Assembly (NCBI RefSeq): GCF_000688515.1
Contig: NZ_JHZK01000005.1
Span: forward strand, 114,392-178,391
Reading direction: 5' to 3'
DNA: 64,000 nt
Origin: Afifella pfennigii DSM 17143
Lineage (GTDB): Bacteria; Pseudomonadota; Alphaproteobacteria; Rhizobiales; Afifellaceae
The stretch's first letter is position 1. Each line of letters begins with the position of its first letter. Made by a program: the position numbers and the translations under genes. Under the pieces are notes generated by a model. That model was not told where the DNA came from, made no database searches, and was given only the letters and a program-made list of their open reading frames with translations. Shown one piece after another: positions 50,203-61,052 of this stretch.

Positions 50203-52287
50203 CTATTCAAGAAAGATACGGGCGCTCGCCGCGCGGCCCTCACCGTCGAGCACCATCAGCTCGGCAAAGCCCGGCCCTTCCGGATCCCATGTCAGTTCGC
50301 GGCGGAATTGGGTGCGCTCGACCGGGCGGCCGTTGACGAACCAGGTGAAGGGCGGAGCGCCGTCGCGCAGCTTGATGGCGAGCGGCTGCGACGCGGGATC
50401 GGAGCGCTGCGCAAGGCCAAGGTCGATACGCGCCCCGTCCGGCGGATAGGCGATTTCAGGGCCCGGCGCGCCTGGCTTCTCGCCGCGGCCGGCAAAGCGC
50501 AGCGGCGGCGGCAGGGCGGCGCTCGGCGCGGCGAGGAGACCGGCGGGCGGTGGCGGCAGGCGCGTCGTCGGGCCGATGCGGGCGAAGGCTTCCAAAAGGA
50601 TCGGTGCGGCCGCCTCGATGCCGGTGAGGCCCGGCACGGGTGTGGCGTCGGGCCGGCCCACCCAGATGCCGATCGTATGGCGGCCGTCGAAGCCCACCGC
50701 CCAGGCGTCGCGGTAGCCGTAGGAGGTGCCGGTCTTGAAGGCGATATCGTCGGCCTTGGCACCGAAGGGCGTCGGCGCGCCGGAGAGGATGTCGGCAAGG
50801 TACCAGGCGGCGGCGGGGGAGAGGACGCGGCCGAGCGTTTTTCCCGGCGCCGCCGGATCGAGGGAGAGCGCCACCGCCTCGCCGCCGCGGGCAATCGCGG
50901 CGGCGAGCGTGACGAGGTCTTTCAGGCTGACGCCGAGGCCGCCGAGGCCGATGGCCAGGCCGGGCGGGGAGGCGTCCGCAAGGGCGGGGCGCACAGCCGC
51001 CCGGCGCATGCGGGCAAGCAGCCTTGCCGGGCCGACCTCTTCCAGGAGCGTCACCGCCGGCACGTTGAGGGAGAGCTGCAAGGCCTCGCGTACCGTCACC
51101 GTGCCGCGATATTCGCCGTCGAAGCTCGACGGCGTATAGCCGGCATAGGCGCTCGGCCGGTCTTCGATGAGGCTTTCCGGATGGGCAAGGCCGAGCTCGA
51201 AGGAAAGCCCGTAGATGAGCGGCTTCAGGCTGGAGCCCGGCGAGCGCTCCGCCTCCGTCATGTCGAGGAAGCCGGCGCGGGCGAAATGGAGCGGATCGGG
51301 CGCGCCGACATGGGCGAGAATGTCGCCGCTGCGGTGATCGGCGGCGAGGATGGCGACGCCGATGCGTGGGCCGAGCGCCTCGGCGTGGCTCTTCGCCAGC
51401 GCCTCCAGCCGGCCCTGCAGCGGCGCGTCGACGGAAAGGCGTATGCGTTGCGGCGCGTCAGGCGCGGAGGCGGCCTTGGCGGCGGCGTGGGCGGCCAGCA
51501 TCGGGAAGGGCTTGCGGGAAGAGGGGGCCGGCGAGGCGATCGCTTCCTTGGCGATGTCGATCGGCAAGGAAGCGGCCCTTGCGGCCAGGGCGATGACCCG
51601 GTCGCGCGCCTGGCGGGCGCGCTTGGCGAAGCGATCCGGCCGGCGCGCCTCCGGCGATTGCGGGATGGCGACGAGAAGCGCCGCCTCGGCCGGCGTCAGG
51701 CGGCGCGGCTCCTTGCCGAAATAGGCGAGCGAGGCGGCTCTGACGCCCTCGATATTGCCGCCATAAGGGGCGGCGAGGAGATAGAGATCGAGGATCTCGT
51801 CCTTGGAAAGCCGCTCCTCCAGCGCCCGCGCCATGAGGATCTGACGCAGCTTTCCGAAAGGGGTACGGGTATCCTCGCCGGAAAGCAGGCGTGTGACCTG
51901 CATGGTAAGGGTGGAGCCGCCGGAGACGATGCGCGCGCTCCACATCGCCTGCCAGGCGGCACGCGCCAGCGCCGCGACGTCGACGCCGCGATGGGCGTGG
52001 AAGCGCTTGTCCTCGTAGGCGACAAGGAGCTTGAAGAAGAGCGGGTCGACCTCGCCCCGCTCCGCTTTCAGGCGCCAGATGCCGTCCTCGACGGGGAAGG
52101 GGCGCAGAAGGCGTCCCTGGCGGTCCTCCACCAGGCGCGAGGTGGCGAGCTCAAGCGGCGGCAGCTCGGTCACGGCGACGGCAAGGCGTAGCCCGGCCGG
52201 GGCGGCGAGCGCCAGGGCGCAGGCGAGAAGCGTGCCGGCGAGCGCCGGGCGCTTCAACGCTCTTGCCGCGGCGCGGAGGGGTCGCAT
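50203..52287 (-). CDS. pbpC: Penicillin-binding protein 1C
   Basis: A bifunctional class A peptidoglycan synthase anchored in the inner membrane. The N-terminal membrane segment is about residues 14-38. The GT51 domain has catalytic E92 in YEDKRFHAHRGVD and GGSTLTMQVTRLL. The transpeptidase has SPGSSLKP (active-site Ser and Lys), SLN and KTGTSYGYRDAWAVGF. The C-terminal biPBP_C domain (last about 90 residues) is specific to PBP1C. It has 694 residues. It starts 14 bases after the alpha-2-macroglobulin gene, the usual bacterial pairing. Confidence 0.95.
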   Translation of the reverse strand: MRPLRAAARALKRPALAGTLLACALALAAPAGLRLAVAVTELPPLELATSRLVEDRQGRLLRPFPVEDGIWRLKAERGEVDPLFFKLLVAYEDKRFHAHRGVDVAALARAAWQAMWSARIVSGGSTLTMQVTRLLSGEDTRTPFGKLRQILMARALEERLSKDEILDLYLLAAPYGGNIEGVRAASLAYFGKEPRRLTPAEAALLVAIPQSPEARRPDRFAKRARQARDRVIALAARAASLPIDIAKEAIASPAPSSRKPFPMLAAHAAAKAASAPDAPQRIRLSVDAPLQGRLEALAKSHAEALGPRIGVAILAADHRSGDILAHVGAPDPLHFARAGFLDMTEAERSPGSSLKPLIYGLSFELGLAHPESLIEDRPSAYAGYTPSSFDGEYRGTVTVREALQLSLNVPAVTLLEEVGPARLLARMRRAAVRPALADASPPGLAIGLGGLGVSLKDLVTLAAAIARGGEAVALSLDPAAPGKTLGRVLSPAAAWYLADILSGAPTPFGAKADDIAFKTGTSYGYRDAWAVGFDGRHTIGIWVGRPDATPVPGLTGIEAAAPILLEAFARIGPTTRLPPPPAGLLAAPSAALPPPLRFAGRGEKPGAPGPEIAYPPDGARIDLGLAQRSDPASQPLAIKLRDGAPPFTWFVNGRPVERTQFRRELTWDPEGPGFAELMVLDGEGRAASARIFLE

Positions 52288-52301
52288 CGCCGCCGCCCGC
52301 C

Positions 52302-55300
52302 TCAGCGGAGCGGACCCTCCACCCGCACCCGGCCGCTATCGGTGCGCGCGCGCAGCTCCGGTCGGTACATATCCTCGATCGTGGCGGCCGGATGGGCGAA
52401 GTCGCCCGGCGAGACGGCCCGCGCCACATAGGCGAGGCTGAAGCGGGTGGCATCGCTCGCCGAGCGCTCCATGCCGGCGATGAAGCGGTCGGCGCGGAAC
52501 TCCACATGCGCCGGCTCGGCGGAAAGGTCGAGCCAGGCGAGCGCGCCGACATCGCCGCCGCGCAGGATGTTGGGGTTGTCGATCTCCAGGCCGGCTGGCA
52601 GCGGGTCGTCGAGGATGAGGCGGCCGGAGCCGGCCGCGTCGGCGGTCACGGTGAGGACGACGACGAGACGCTCGCTGAGCGCCACATTGGCCGGGTCGAC
52701 GGGCTCGCCCTCCAAGGTGAAGGCTTGGCGCTGAAGGAGATAGCCGTTGCCGGAGGCGGGCTCGGAGGTGAGCGAGCGGCCGGAGGCGCTGACGGCGACG
52801 TCGAGCGGCGCGGAGCCGAGATTTTCGATGGCGATGCCGCTCCGCACGTCCTCTTCGGGGATGCGCGTCGACATCGGCCCGTCGAAGCGCTCGCCGGCGA
52901 CGATGAGCTGGGGGCTGGCGGCGCCCTTCATCAGGGCGTTGGCGGCAAGCAGCGACCAGGCATCCTCCTGGGTGGAGGTGCGGCTCTGCGCCTCGCGCTC
53001 CTCCGCGACGAGGCTCGCCAGCATGGGCAGATCGGCGGCGTCGATATCGCTTTCCGAAGCGAGCGTCAAAATCGCCGCCCCGTCGCGCAGGCGCGAGCCG
53101 TAATCGGCGCGGTAGCCCTCGTCCTTCACCTCCTCAAGCTCGGAGACGGCGCGGCGGAAGACCGATTGCGACAGCGAGCGGTCGCCGTAGAGCGCCAGCG
53201 CGGCGCCGATCTGCGCCTTGGCAAGCGGCGTTGCGAAATCGTCCAGCTTGGTCTCGGCGTAGTAGCGCAAATCGCCGATCGCGGCCCTGCCGTTGGCGGC
53301 CAGCACGTAGAGCGCGTAGGCGATGTCCTCGCCGGCATCGGTGAAGTCGGGCGCATAGGCGACGCGGTTCTTGAGGTTGTCGAGAGCGATGGAGAAAGCC
53401 GTCTCAGGCACCCCGTGGCCGGCGCGCCGGGCGCGGCTCAGAAAGTCGGTGACATAGGCGTCGAGCCAAAGGTCGTCGGCGCCGGGCGCCCACAGGCCGA
53501 AGCTGCCGGAGGCGCTCTGGAAGGCGAGAACGCCGCCAATCGCCTTCTCGATGCGCTCGGCCGCGTCCTGATCCTGAGCAAGGCCCACCGCCTCGGCGAC
53601 CTCGTTGAGATAGACGAGCGGCAGGGCCCGGCTCGTCAGCTGCTCGGCGCAGCCATAGGGATAGCGGTCGAGCCTGGTGAGGATCGCCGGCACGTCGATG
53701 CGGCCGGTGCCGTAGGCGGAGACGCGAAGACCCGCCGTGCCGGGCCTCAGCCCGTCGAGGATGCCGGCATCGAGGCTCACCGAGCCGCCTGGAGCGAGGG
53801 TGAGGAAGGAGGAGCGCAGCACCTCCGGCTCGCCGTCGCGTACGGTGAGCGCCAGGTGTTTTTCAAGGACCTCGCCGGAAGGCGTCGTCAACGCCACCTT
53901 CAGGCTCGTCTCGCCTTCACCGAGCGCTTCCAGCGGGAGGAGAAGCTGCCGGCGCTCGCCCTCGCCGAGCTCGGATGCAAGCGGCTGCGATGCGACGCGA
54001 ACGACGCCTTCCTCGCTGCTCGTCACGGAGACGGAGACGGGTCCCGCCGGACCCTCCGCATGGGCAAGGTCGAGGGCAAGGCGCGAAGCATCGCCCGGCG
54101 CCATGAAGCGCGGCAGGGCGGCGGAGACGACGATGGGATCGCGCACCACAACGTCGCTCTCGGCATGGCCGACGCCCTTCTTCGACCAGGCGAGCGCCAT
54201 CAGCCGCACCGTGCCGTTGAAATCGCCGACGGGGACCTCAAAGCGGGCCATGCCGTCCGGGCCGGATTTGACGATGCCGGAATGCCAGGCGACGAGTTCC
54301 TCGGTCGGGGCCGGGCCCTCAAAGCGGGCGAGCGCGGCGTCGCCGCCGGAGCGCACGCGCCCCGGCGCGCCCTGGAAGCGGTCGATGAGCGCCGAATAGA
54401 CGTCGCGAAGCTCCATGCCGAGGCGGCGCTGGCCGAGATAGAAGGCTTCCGGGTCGGGGGTCTGAAAGCCGGTGAGGTTGAGAATGCCGAGATCGACGGC
54501 GGCAAGCGTCACATAGGCTTCCTCGCCCTGGGCGAGATCGGAGATATCGATCGCCGCCTCAAAGGAGCCGCGGGGCTTGGCGGTTTGCGGCGCCTCGATG
54601 GCGACCTGAAGCCGCTGCGCCTCGTTCTCCACCCCGGCCCAGGAAAGGCCGAGGGCGCGCGCCGGCATGCGCCTCGCCTCGACGTCCATCGGACGGTAGA
54701 GGGCGGCGGTCACATAGGCGCCGGGGCCCCATTCCTCCGTGACCTGCAGATCGATCTCCGCGGAGCCTTCCTCCACCTTCACCGATTTGGTCGCGATCAG
54801 CCTATCGTCGATGACCATCACCTGGGCGATGCCGGCAAAGCGCGGCTCCAGATGCACCTTGGCCGTCTCGCCGATGCGGTAGCGCGCCTTGTCGAGGGAG
54901 AGCTTCAAGAATTCCGGCGTCTCCAAAGTTTTCGGGGCCGCATACCAGCCGGCTTCGAAAACGAAGCTTGCGGGCAGGAACGCGCCGTCCGCGGTGGCCA
55001 CCTCGATCTCGTAGCGGCCCCATTCGACGGGCAGCGCGAGAGAAGCCGGCGCCTCGGCGCCGACGGAGAGCGTGCCGTCGGCGATGCGCCGGCGGGTCTG
55101 AAGCGTCTCGTAGTTCCAGCGGCCGTCGGAACGGTACCATTGATAGTCGATGTCGATCTTCGACAGCGTCCAGGTAAGACCCTCCGCGGCGATGCGCTCG
55201 CCTTGCGGCGATACGGCGATGACGCTGAAGCCGGCATCGGCGTTTTCCTCCGCCTCGCCGTCGAAGAGTGGCCGTACGCCGAGGCGCGATGCCTCTCCGG

Positions 55301-57773
55301 CGAGCGGCAGGGTGAGACGGCGCTCCACCGGCCGGCCACCGCTATCAAGAATGCGGATATTGACGGTGGCCTCAAGCGGCCTTGAGGAGACGGCGGGCCC
55401 CGGAAGCGAGGGACGGAAGGCAAGGCGGCCTTCCTCGTCGGTGGTAAGCCCGCCCAGCGGCTCGCGTAGCGTCTGGAAGCTTTCCTCGGCAAGACCGAAA
55501 CGGTAGCCCGCAAAGCCGGCAAGCGTCTCCGACGCCGACAGCACGGTCTCGCCTTCGGCGTCGAGACCGGCGGCGGGCGCGCCGTAGAGGAAGCGCGCCT
55601 CGGCCGTGACGAGCGGCGGATCGGAAGGCTCGATGCGCTCGGCATCCGTTGTCAGCTCAAAATCCAGCCGCTCCGGCTCGAAATCCTCCACGAAGAAGCT
55701 CGTCTCGGCGAGGGCGGGGCCTTCCGGGTCGGCGTGCACGCTGGCGCGCCACTGGCCGCGCATGGCGTTGTCGGTGAGAGCGATCTCCGCCAGGGCGCCG
55801 CCGAGGCCTTCATCCTCCAGCACAAGACGCCTGTCCTCCTTGCCGTCGGGGCGGAAGAGCTTGGCGGTCAGCGGTAGGCCGGGCAGGGCCCTGGAGCGGC
55901 CGTCGCGGGCAAGGCTCGTCAGATAGACGGTCTCGCCGGCGCGGTAGATACCACGCTCGGTGGTCAGGAAGACGTCGACGGGGCCGGGCGCGGCGCGGCC
56001 TTCCACCCCGCGGTCGGTGAGGTCGAAGGCGGGCTTGGAGAGGTCGAGGAGATTGTAGTCGCCCTCCTGCGTCTCGGCGACGAGAAGCGCCGGAGCGAGG
56101 CCGCCTGTGCCGCGGATGAGCCCGGGGGCGAAGCTGGCGGTCCCGGAAGCGTCGGTCTCGGCCTCGGCGAGCACCTCGTTGTTCCTGGCGACGAGGCGCA
56201 GATGTGCGCCTTCCACCGGCGCGGCGGAGCTGAGCGAGCGGATGCTGGCGTGAAGGCCGTCGTTGCCGGCCAGCGTGGCGATGCCGAGATCGCTCGCCAG
56301 GAACCATTGCGTCGCCTTCGGGCCCCATTCCTGCGGGTCGTTCCTTGCCTGGGCGGAGAGGATGTAGATGCCGGGCTGGAGCTCGTCGACGAACTCGCCG
56401 ATGGCGATGGCGGTGACGACCTCCTCGTTGAGCCGGGTTTCCAGCTCCACCGCTCCTTCCCAGATCTTCTCGCCCTTGGCGTTGCCGATTTCCTCCGCCT
56501 GCCAGTCTGAGAGCTGGCTGAGGAAGAGATCGTCGCGCATGGCGCCGGCAATGCCGCGATCGGGAATGAAGTAGAGGCTCGCCTTGACCTCGTCAGTGTT
56601 CACCGTGGTAACGGGAATGGAGGCGGCTCCGCCCGCCGGCACGACATAGGCGTTGCCGGAAAAGCGCACCGAGGGCGAGCGGTCGCGCACATAGATGCCG
56701 AGCTCGGCCGTCTTTTGCAGCTCCTCGCCCTCGGCGGAGGGCAGGCCGGCGCGCGCCCGAACCTGGTAGCGGCGGCCATGGGCGACGCCGGCGATGCAGA
56801 TCTGCGAGCCTTCGGCCTCCACGGACAGGCCGTCGCCGCCCTCCACGACAACGAAATCGGAAAGGTTGGCGCGGCTCGCCGGCAGGGCTTCGGAGAAATT
56901 GAGGCAGATGCGCGGATTGGCGGCGTCGGAATCGACCTGGTGGTCGAGAATGCGGAAGCCGTGCTCGGCAAGCGCCCTCTCATAGGCGGTGCGCACCTGC
57001 GGCAATTCCTGAAGGGCGAGGCTGCCGCGATAGGCCTTGATGGCCGGCTTCCATTGATCGCGCTCGCCGAGCGAGCGGGCGAGAAGGGCAAGGGCGGCGG
57101 CGCGGTCCGTTTGGCTTTCGGCGCGCAGATAGGCGTTGACGGCGGCGGCGGTGCCTTCCTCCTTGAGCCGCTGGCGGGTCTGCCAATCGTCAGAGCGCGC
57201 CTCGGCGGCGAAGGCGGCGAGGGAAAGCCAGAGATCGGGGCGGTCGGGGCGCCGGCTGAGCGCCGATTTCATCCTCTCCGCCGCGAGGACAAAATCGCCG
57301 GCCGCCGCCGCCCCGTCGGCCTCGGCGATGGCGCTTTCCAAGGACAGGTCGCGCGCGGCCCTGTCGAGGCTGCCGGCAAGGCGTCGCGCCTCGTCGAAGA
57401 AGCTGGCGGGCAGGAAGGAGAGCTCGGCCGTGCGCGTCTCTTCCAGATTGTCTGTGGAGGCGGCGCTTTCCACCACCCGGCCGGAGACGGCGCTGGCGAC
57501 GGCGCGCAGCTCGCCGAGATCCTCCTTTAGGAAGCACCAGCCGGCGTCGGTGTTGAAGGTGAAGGCCGCACAGCGCGCATCGCCGAGACAGGCCGCCGTG
57601 CAGGCTTCGATGTCGACGTCTTTGAGGACGTCGTAGTCGGCGCCGAAAAAATCCGCGCCCTCGGTGATGAGCAGGTTGCGCTCCTCAGCGCCAGCGACAG
57701 GGAAGCCGAGCGGCAGAAGCAGCGCGAGAAAGGTGGCGATGGCGAGCGAACGAACGGACGATCCGGCGCGCAT
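52302..57773 (-). CDS. Bacterial alpha-2-macroglobulin with PAN/Apple domain
   Basis: A large periplasmic protease trap. The start at 57773 (AGGAG seven bases upstream) gives 1823 residues with a signal peptide of about 30 residues, without a lipobox Cys. An N-terminal PAN/Apple-like Cys-containing domain follows (CTAACLGDARCAAFTFN, WCFLKE), then repeated MG-type beta domains, a bait-like region and the thioester motif GCAEQ with Cys1375 and Gln1378, then the alpha-barrel thioester domain. E. coli YfhM is a lipoprotein of about 1650 residues; this one is longer. It should cooperate with PbpC to defend and repair the cell wall after protease attack. Confidence 0.93.
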   Translation of the reverse strand: MRAGSSVRSLAIATFLALLLPLGFPVAGAEERNLLITEGADFFGADYDVLKDVDIEACTAACLGDARCAAFTFNTDAGWCFLKEDLGELRAVASAVSGRVVESAASTDNLEETRTAELSFLPASFFDEARRLAGSLDRAARDLSLESAIAEADGAAAAGDFVLAAERMKSALSRRPDRPDLWLSLAAFAAEARSDDWQTRQRLKEEGTAAAVNAYLRAESQTDRAAALALLARSLGERDQWKPAIKAYRGSLALQELPQVRTAYERALAEHGFRILDHQVDSDAANPRICLNFSEALPASRANLSDFVVVEGGDGLSVEAEGSQICIAGVAHGRRYQVRARAGLPSAEGEELQKTAELGIYVRDRSPSVRFSGNAYVVPAGGAASIPVTTVNTDEVKASLYFIPDRGIAGAMRDDLFLSQLSDWQAEEIGNAKGEKIWEGAVELETRLNEEVVTAIAIGEFVDELQPGIYILSAQARNDPQEWGPKATQWFLASDLGIATLAGNDGLHASIRSLSSAAPVEGAHLRLVARNNEVLAEAETDASGTASFAPGLIRGTGGLAPALLVAETQEGDYNLLDLSKPAFDLTDRGVEGRAAPGPVDVFLTTERGIYRAGETVYLTSLARDGRSRALPGLPLTAKLFRPDGKEDRRLVLEDEGLGGALAEIALTDNAMRGQWRASVHADPEGPALAETSFFVEDFEPERLDFELTTDAERIEPSDPPLVTAEARFLYGAPAAGLDAEGETVLSASETLAGFAGYRFGLAEESFQTLREPLGGLTTDEEGRLAFRPSLPGPAVSSRPLEATVNIRILDSGGRPVERRLTLPLAGEASRLGVRPLFDGEAEENADAGFSVIAVSPQGERIAAEGLTWTLSKIDIDYQWYRSDGRWNYETLQTRRRIADGTLSVGAEAPASLALPVEWGRYEIEVATADGAFLPASFVFEAGWYAAPKTLETPEFLKLSLDKARYRIGETAKVHLEPRFAGIAQVMVIDDRLIATKSVKVEEGSAEIDLQVTEEWGPGAYVTAALYRPMDVEARRMPARALGLSWAGVENEAQRLQVAIEAPQTAKPRGSFEAAIDISDLAQGEEAYVTLAAVDLGILNLTGFQTPDPEAFYLGQRRLGMELRDVYSALIDRFQGAPGRVRSGGDAALARFEGPAPTEELVAWHSGIVKSGPDGMARFEVPVGDFNGTVRLMALAWSKKGVGHAESDVVVRDPIVVSAALPRFMAPGDASRLALDLAHAEGPAGPVSVSVTSSEEGVVRVASQPLASELGEGERRQLLLPLEALGEGETSLKVALTTPSGEVLEKHLALTVRDGEPEVLRSSFLTLAPGGSVSLDAGILDGLRPGTAGLRVSAYGTGRIDVPAILTRLDRYPYGCAEQLTSRALPLVYLNEVAEAVGLAQDQDAAERIEKAIGGVLAFQSASGSFGLWAPGADDLWLDAYVTDFLSRARRAGHGVPETAFSIALDNLKNRVAYAPDFTDAGEDIAYALYVLAANGRAAIGDLRYYAETKLDDFATPLAKAQIGAALALYGDRSLSQSVFRRAVSELEEVKDEGYRADYGSRLRDGAAILTLASESDIDAADLPMLASLVAEEREAQSRTSTQEDAWSLLAANALMKGAASPQLIVAGERFDGPMSTRIPEEDVRSGIAIENLGSAPLDVAVSASGRSLTSEPASGNGYLLQRQAFTLEGEPVDPANVALSERLVVVLTVTADAAGSGRLILDDPLPAGLEIDNPNILRGGDVGALAWLDLSAEPAHVEFRADRFIAGMERSASDATRFSLAYVARAVSPGDFAHPAATIEDMYRPELRARTDSGRVRVEGPLR

Positions 57774-57942
57774 GAGACGCTCCTGGCTGGTCAGCCCCAC
57801 TCTCGCATCCAGCATAGGGGGCAGGCGGTTTTCGGACAAGCGGCGGGGCGAGGGCCGTGTGACAACGACGGGCTTGGCGACGACCGTAGGCGATCCTCGC
57901 GAGACGTTCTTCTAGAACGCTTCCACCAATGGCGAAAGCGCC

Positions 57943-58614
57943 TTAGCGGCGCTCAACCCCTTCCGGCAGCTTCGTCCAGTAGGCGCGGTCCATGGCGGCG
58001 ACATTCTCCTCCAGCCGGTCAATGACCTTGGCAAGGGCGAGGTCGACGGCATGCAGGTAATCGGCCCAATCGTCGAAATGGTGCAATTCGTCCTTGCCGT
58101 CGCTGATGCCTTTCAGGGCAATCGTCGGGATGGCGAAATGATGGCCGGCGCGCATCACCGCGAAGCCCTCCATATCGACCATCTCCGCGTCAATGGCGTC
58201 GTAGGCGGCTCCGGAGACGATGTTGGAGCCGGTCGACAGGCGCGCCGCCTGCACGCCGCCGATTTGCTGCGGGATGGCGATCTCGGCCGGCAGCTCCAGA
58301 AACGGGGTGCGGCCCTTCTCAAAGCCGATCGGCGAGGCGTCCATGTCACGAAATGAGATGGCGCTCGCCTGATAGACCTCGCCCTGTTCCAGGAGCCGCG
58401 AGCCGGCCGAGCCGATGGAAACGAGAAGATCAGGCTTTTTTTCAGTGCCGAGGCGCGACAGGAAGGCGGCGGTGCCCACGCCCGCCTCAACCGGACCGAC
58501 GCCGGTGATGAGAGGCCTTATCCGCGCCTTCAATTCCGGCCCATATTCCTGCTCCGTGGCCATAATGAAGAGGAGGCCGAAGCCCCCGACGGTCTCGATC
58601 GCAACGTCCGACAC
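57943..58614 (-). CDS. 5'-methylthioadenosine/S-adenosylhomocysteine nucleosidase family protein
   Basis: A PNP/UDP-phosphorylase-fold nucleosidase that removes adenine from methylthioadenosine or S-adenosylhomocysteine. TGVGPVEAGVGTAAFL, LLVSIGSAGSRL, the base-binding VDMEGFAVMRAGHHF (with catalytic Glu) and KGISDGKDEL (Asp general acid) are visible. The GTG at 58614 with a G-rich leader gives 223 residues; the longer frame reaches into the malate synthase leader. It belongs to the branch with MATEQEYGPEL, distinct from E. coli Pfs. It is divergent from glcB. Confidence 0.85.
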   Translation of the reverse strand: MSDVAIETVGGFGLLFIMATEQEYGPELKARIRPLITGVGPVEAGVGTAAFLSRLGTEKKPDLLVSIGSAGSRLLEQGEVYQASAISFRDMDASPIGFEKGRTPFLELPAEIAIPQQIGGVQAARLSTGSNIVSGAAYDAIDAEMVDMEGFAVMRAGHHFAIPTIALKGISDGKDELHHFDDWADYLHAVDLALAKVIDRLEENVAAMDRAYWTKLPEGVERR

Positions 58615-58742
58615 TGCCCTACCCCCGACAAGTTTCACCCTTCCGCCAGTTTGACAGGAAAGGCGATTTCCGTATGTGACGGCAACAACACCATGCTCCC
58701 CGCCTTGGCAAGCGGCCGCGGGGACCAATGAGGGGAAGCACT

Positions 58743-60920
58743 ATGAACGACCGGACCCTGGCCGGCGGGCTGCACGTCTCCCGCGCCCTTTACGACTTCA
58801 TCAAGGACGAGGCGTTGCCTGGGACGGGCATCGAAACGGAGCAGTTCTGGGAGGCGTTCGCGGCAATCGTCCGCGACCTGACGCCGCGCAATCGCGAGCT
58901 TCTGGCCGCCCGCAAGGCGATGCAGGAAAAAATCGACGCCTGGCATCGGGAAAGGCGCGGCAAGGGCTTCTCGCTGGCGGAGTACAAGGCGTTCCTGAAA
59001 GAGATCGGCTATATCGTGCCGACCGGCGAGCCGTTCCAGATCGAGACGGCGAATGTCGATCCGGAGATCACCACCATCGCCGGACCGCAGCTCGTCGTGC
59101 CGGTGATGAATGCGCGCTATGCGCTCAACGCCGCCAATGCCCGCTGGGGCTCGCTCTACGACGCGCTCTACGGCACCGACGCCATCCCGGAGAGCGAGGG
59201 CGCGGAGCGGGGGACAAGCTACAATCCGGCGCGAGGCGAGAAGGTCATCGCCTTTGCCCGCGATTTCCTCGACGAGCATTTTCCCCTCAACGGCGATAGC
59301 TGGCGGCACGTCGCCTCCTTCGCCGTGGAGGAGGGGAGACTGAAGGTGACGGGCAGCCACGGCAATGTCGCCTGGCTGAAGACCGCCGGTCAGTTCGCCG
59401 GCTTTCGCGGCCTGCCGGAGGCGCCGGAGGCGGTGCTTCTGGCCAACCACCATCTCCACGCGGAAATCGTCATCGACCGGCAGCATCCGATCGGCAAGAG
59501 CGATGCGGCCGGCATCGCCGACGTCCTGCTGGAGGCGGCGGTGACCACCATCCAGGATTGCGAGGATTCCGTCGCCGCCGTCGACGGCGAGGACAAGACG
59601 GCCGTTTATCGCAACTGGCTCGGCCTGATGAAGGGCGACCTTACCGCCACCTTCCAGAAGGGCGGCGGCACCATGGAGCGGCGGCTGGAGGAAGACCGGC
59701 GCTATACCGCGCCGGATGGCAGCGCCTTTGCCCTGCCGGGGCGGGCGCTGATGCTGGTTCGCAATGTCGGGCATCTGATGACCACGCCGGCGGTGCTCGA
59801 CGCCGATGACGAGGAGGTGCAGGAAGGCCTCCTGGATGCCATGGTGACGGCCGCGATCGCGCTCCACGATGTCGGGCCGAACGGGCGCCGTGCCAATAGC
59901 CGGGCGGGCTCGGTCTATATCGTCAAGCCGAAGATGCACGGGCCGGAGGAGGTCGCTTTCTCCGACGAGCTGTTCGCGAGGGTGGAAGACGCGCTTTCCA
60001 TGCCCCGCTACACGCTGAAGATGGGCATCATGGACGAGGAGCGGCGAACCACGGTCAATCTTCGCGAATGCATCCGTGCCGCCAGGCACCGCGTCGTCTT
60101 CATCAATACGGGCTTCCTCGACCGCACGGGCGACGAGATCCATACCTCCATGGAAGCCGGGCCGATGATCCGCAAGGGCGACATGAAGGAAGCCGTCTGG
60201 ATCAAGGCCTATGAGGATTGGAACGTCGATGCGGGCCTGGATTGCGGCCTCAAGGGCCGGGCCCAGATCGGCAAGGGCATGTGGGCGATGCCCGACAAGA
60301 TGGCGGCGATGCTGAAGGAGAAGATCGCCCATCCGATGGCCGGCGCCAATTGCGCCTGGGTGCCCTCGCCGACGGCGGCGACGCTGCACGCCATCCATTA
60401 CCACAAAGTCGATGTCGGCGAGCGCCAGGAAGCGTTGAAGAAGCGCGACAAGGCCAAGCTCGACGACATCCTCTCCATCCCGCTGGCGGAACGGCCAAAC
60501 TGGACGGACGAGCAGATCCAGGCCGAACTCGACAACAACGCCCAGGGCATTCTCGGCTACGTGGTGCGCTGGATCGAGCAGGGCGTCGGCTGCTCCAAGG
60601 TGCCGGACATCAACGATGTCGGGCTGATGGAAGACCGCGCCACCTTGCGCATCTCCTCCCAGCATATGGCGAACTGGCTCCATCACGGCGTCGTCGGCGA
60701 GACGCAGGTGGTGGAGACCTTGAAGCGCATGGCCAAAATCGTCGACCGGCAGAACGAGGGCGACCCGGCCTACCGGCCGATGTCGGAAGATTACGAGGCG
60801 AGCGTCGCCTTCCAGGGCGCCAAGGAGCTGGTGCTGAAAGGGCGCGAACAGCCCTCAGGCTATACCGAGCCCATCCTGCACCGCCGCCGGGCGGAGGCGA
60901 AGGCGCGCTACGCCAGCTAA
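58743..60920 (+). CDS. glcB: Malate synthase G
   Basis: This enzyme condenses glyoxylate and acetyl-CoA to malate in the glyoxylate/glycolate routes; magnesium-dependent, monomeric and cytoplasmic. Signature blocks are [36 protein letters not shown]-like [33 protein letters not shown] and [17 protein letters not shown]. It has 725 residues, the length of isoform G. The ATG at 58743 follows GAGGGGAAG. No isocitrate lyase is adjacent. Confidence 0.97.
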   Translation: MNDRTLAGGLHVSRALYDFIKDEALPGTGIETEQFWEAFAAIVRDLTPRNRELLAARKAMQEKIDAWHRERRGKGFSLAEYKAFLKEIGYIVPTGEPFQIETANVDPEITTIAGPQLVVPVMNARYALNAANARWGSLYDALYGTDAIPESEGAERGTSYNPARGEKVIAFARDFLDEHFPLNGDSWRHVASFAVEEGRLKVTGSHGNVAWLKTAGQFAGFRGLPEAPEAVLLANHHLHAEIVIDRQHPIGKSDAAGIADVLLEAAVTTIQDCEDSVAAVDGEDKTAVYRNWLGLMKGDLTATFQKGGGTMERRLEEDRRYTAPDGSAFALPGRALMLVRNVGHLMTTPAVLDADDEEVQEGLLDAMVTAAIALHDVGPNGRRANSRAGSVYIVKPKMHGPEEVAFSDELFARVEDALSMPRYTLKMGIMDEERRTTVNLRECIRAARHRVVFINTGFLDRTGDEIHTSMEAGPMIRKGDMKEAVWIKAYEDWNVDAGLDCGLKGRAQIGKGMWAMPDKMAAMLKEKIAHPMAGANCAWVPSPTAATLHAIHYHKVDVGERQEALKKRDKAKLDDILSIPLAERPNWTDEQIQAELDNNAQGILGYVVRWIEQGVGCSKVPDINDVGLMEDRATLRISSQHMANWLHHGVVGETQVVETLKRMAKIVDRQNEGDPAYRPMSEDYEASVAFQGAKELVLKGREQPSGYTEPILHRRRAEAKARYAS

Positions 60921-61052
60921 GCATCGAAGGCTTCAGCCTCCGGCATTCGCGTTACGGCCGTTTCACTGCCTCAAAGGGCAAGCGGCTGGTGCAACCGTTG
61001 CGCCTTCCGCGCGTTCGCCCCGCCTCAGCGAAAACGAGGTCGGGAGCGCGTG

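Noticed and set aside
52263..55385. Plus-strand ORF of 1040 residues
   Set aside because: Antisense to the alpha-2-macroglobulin gene; no domain recognisable.
57905..57919. CGTTCT-TCT-AGAACG dyad as a LexA site
   Set aside because: The alphaproteobacterial SOS box is a direct repeat GTTC-N7-GTTC; this is an inverted repeat with the wrong spacing, near a gene without SOS role.
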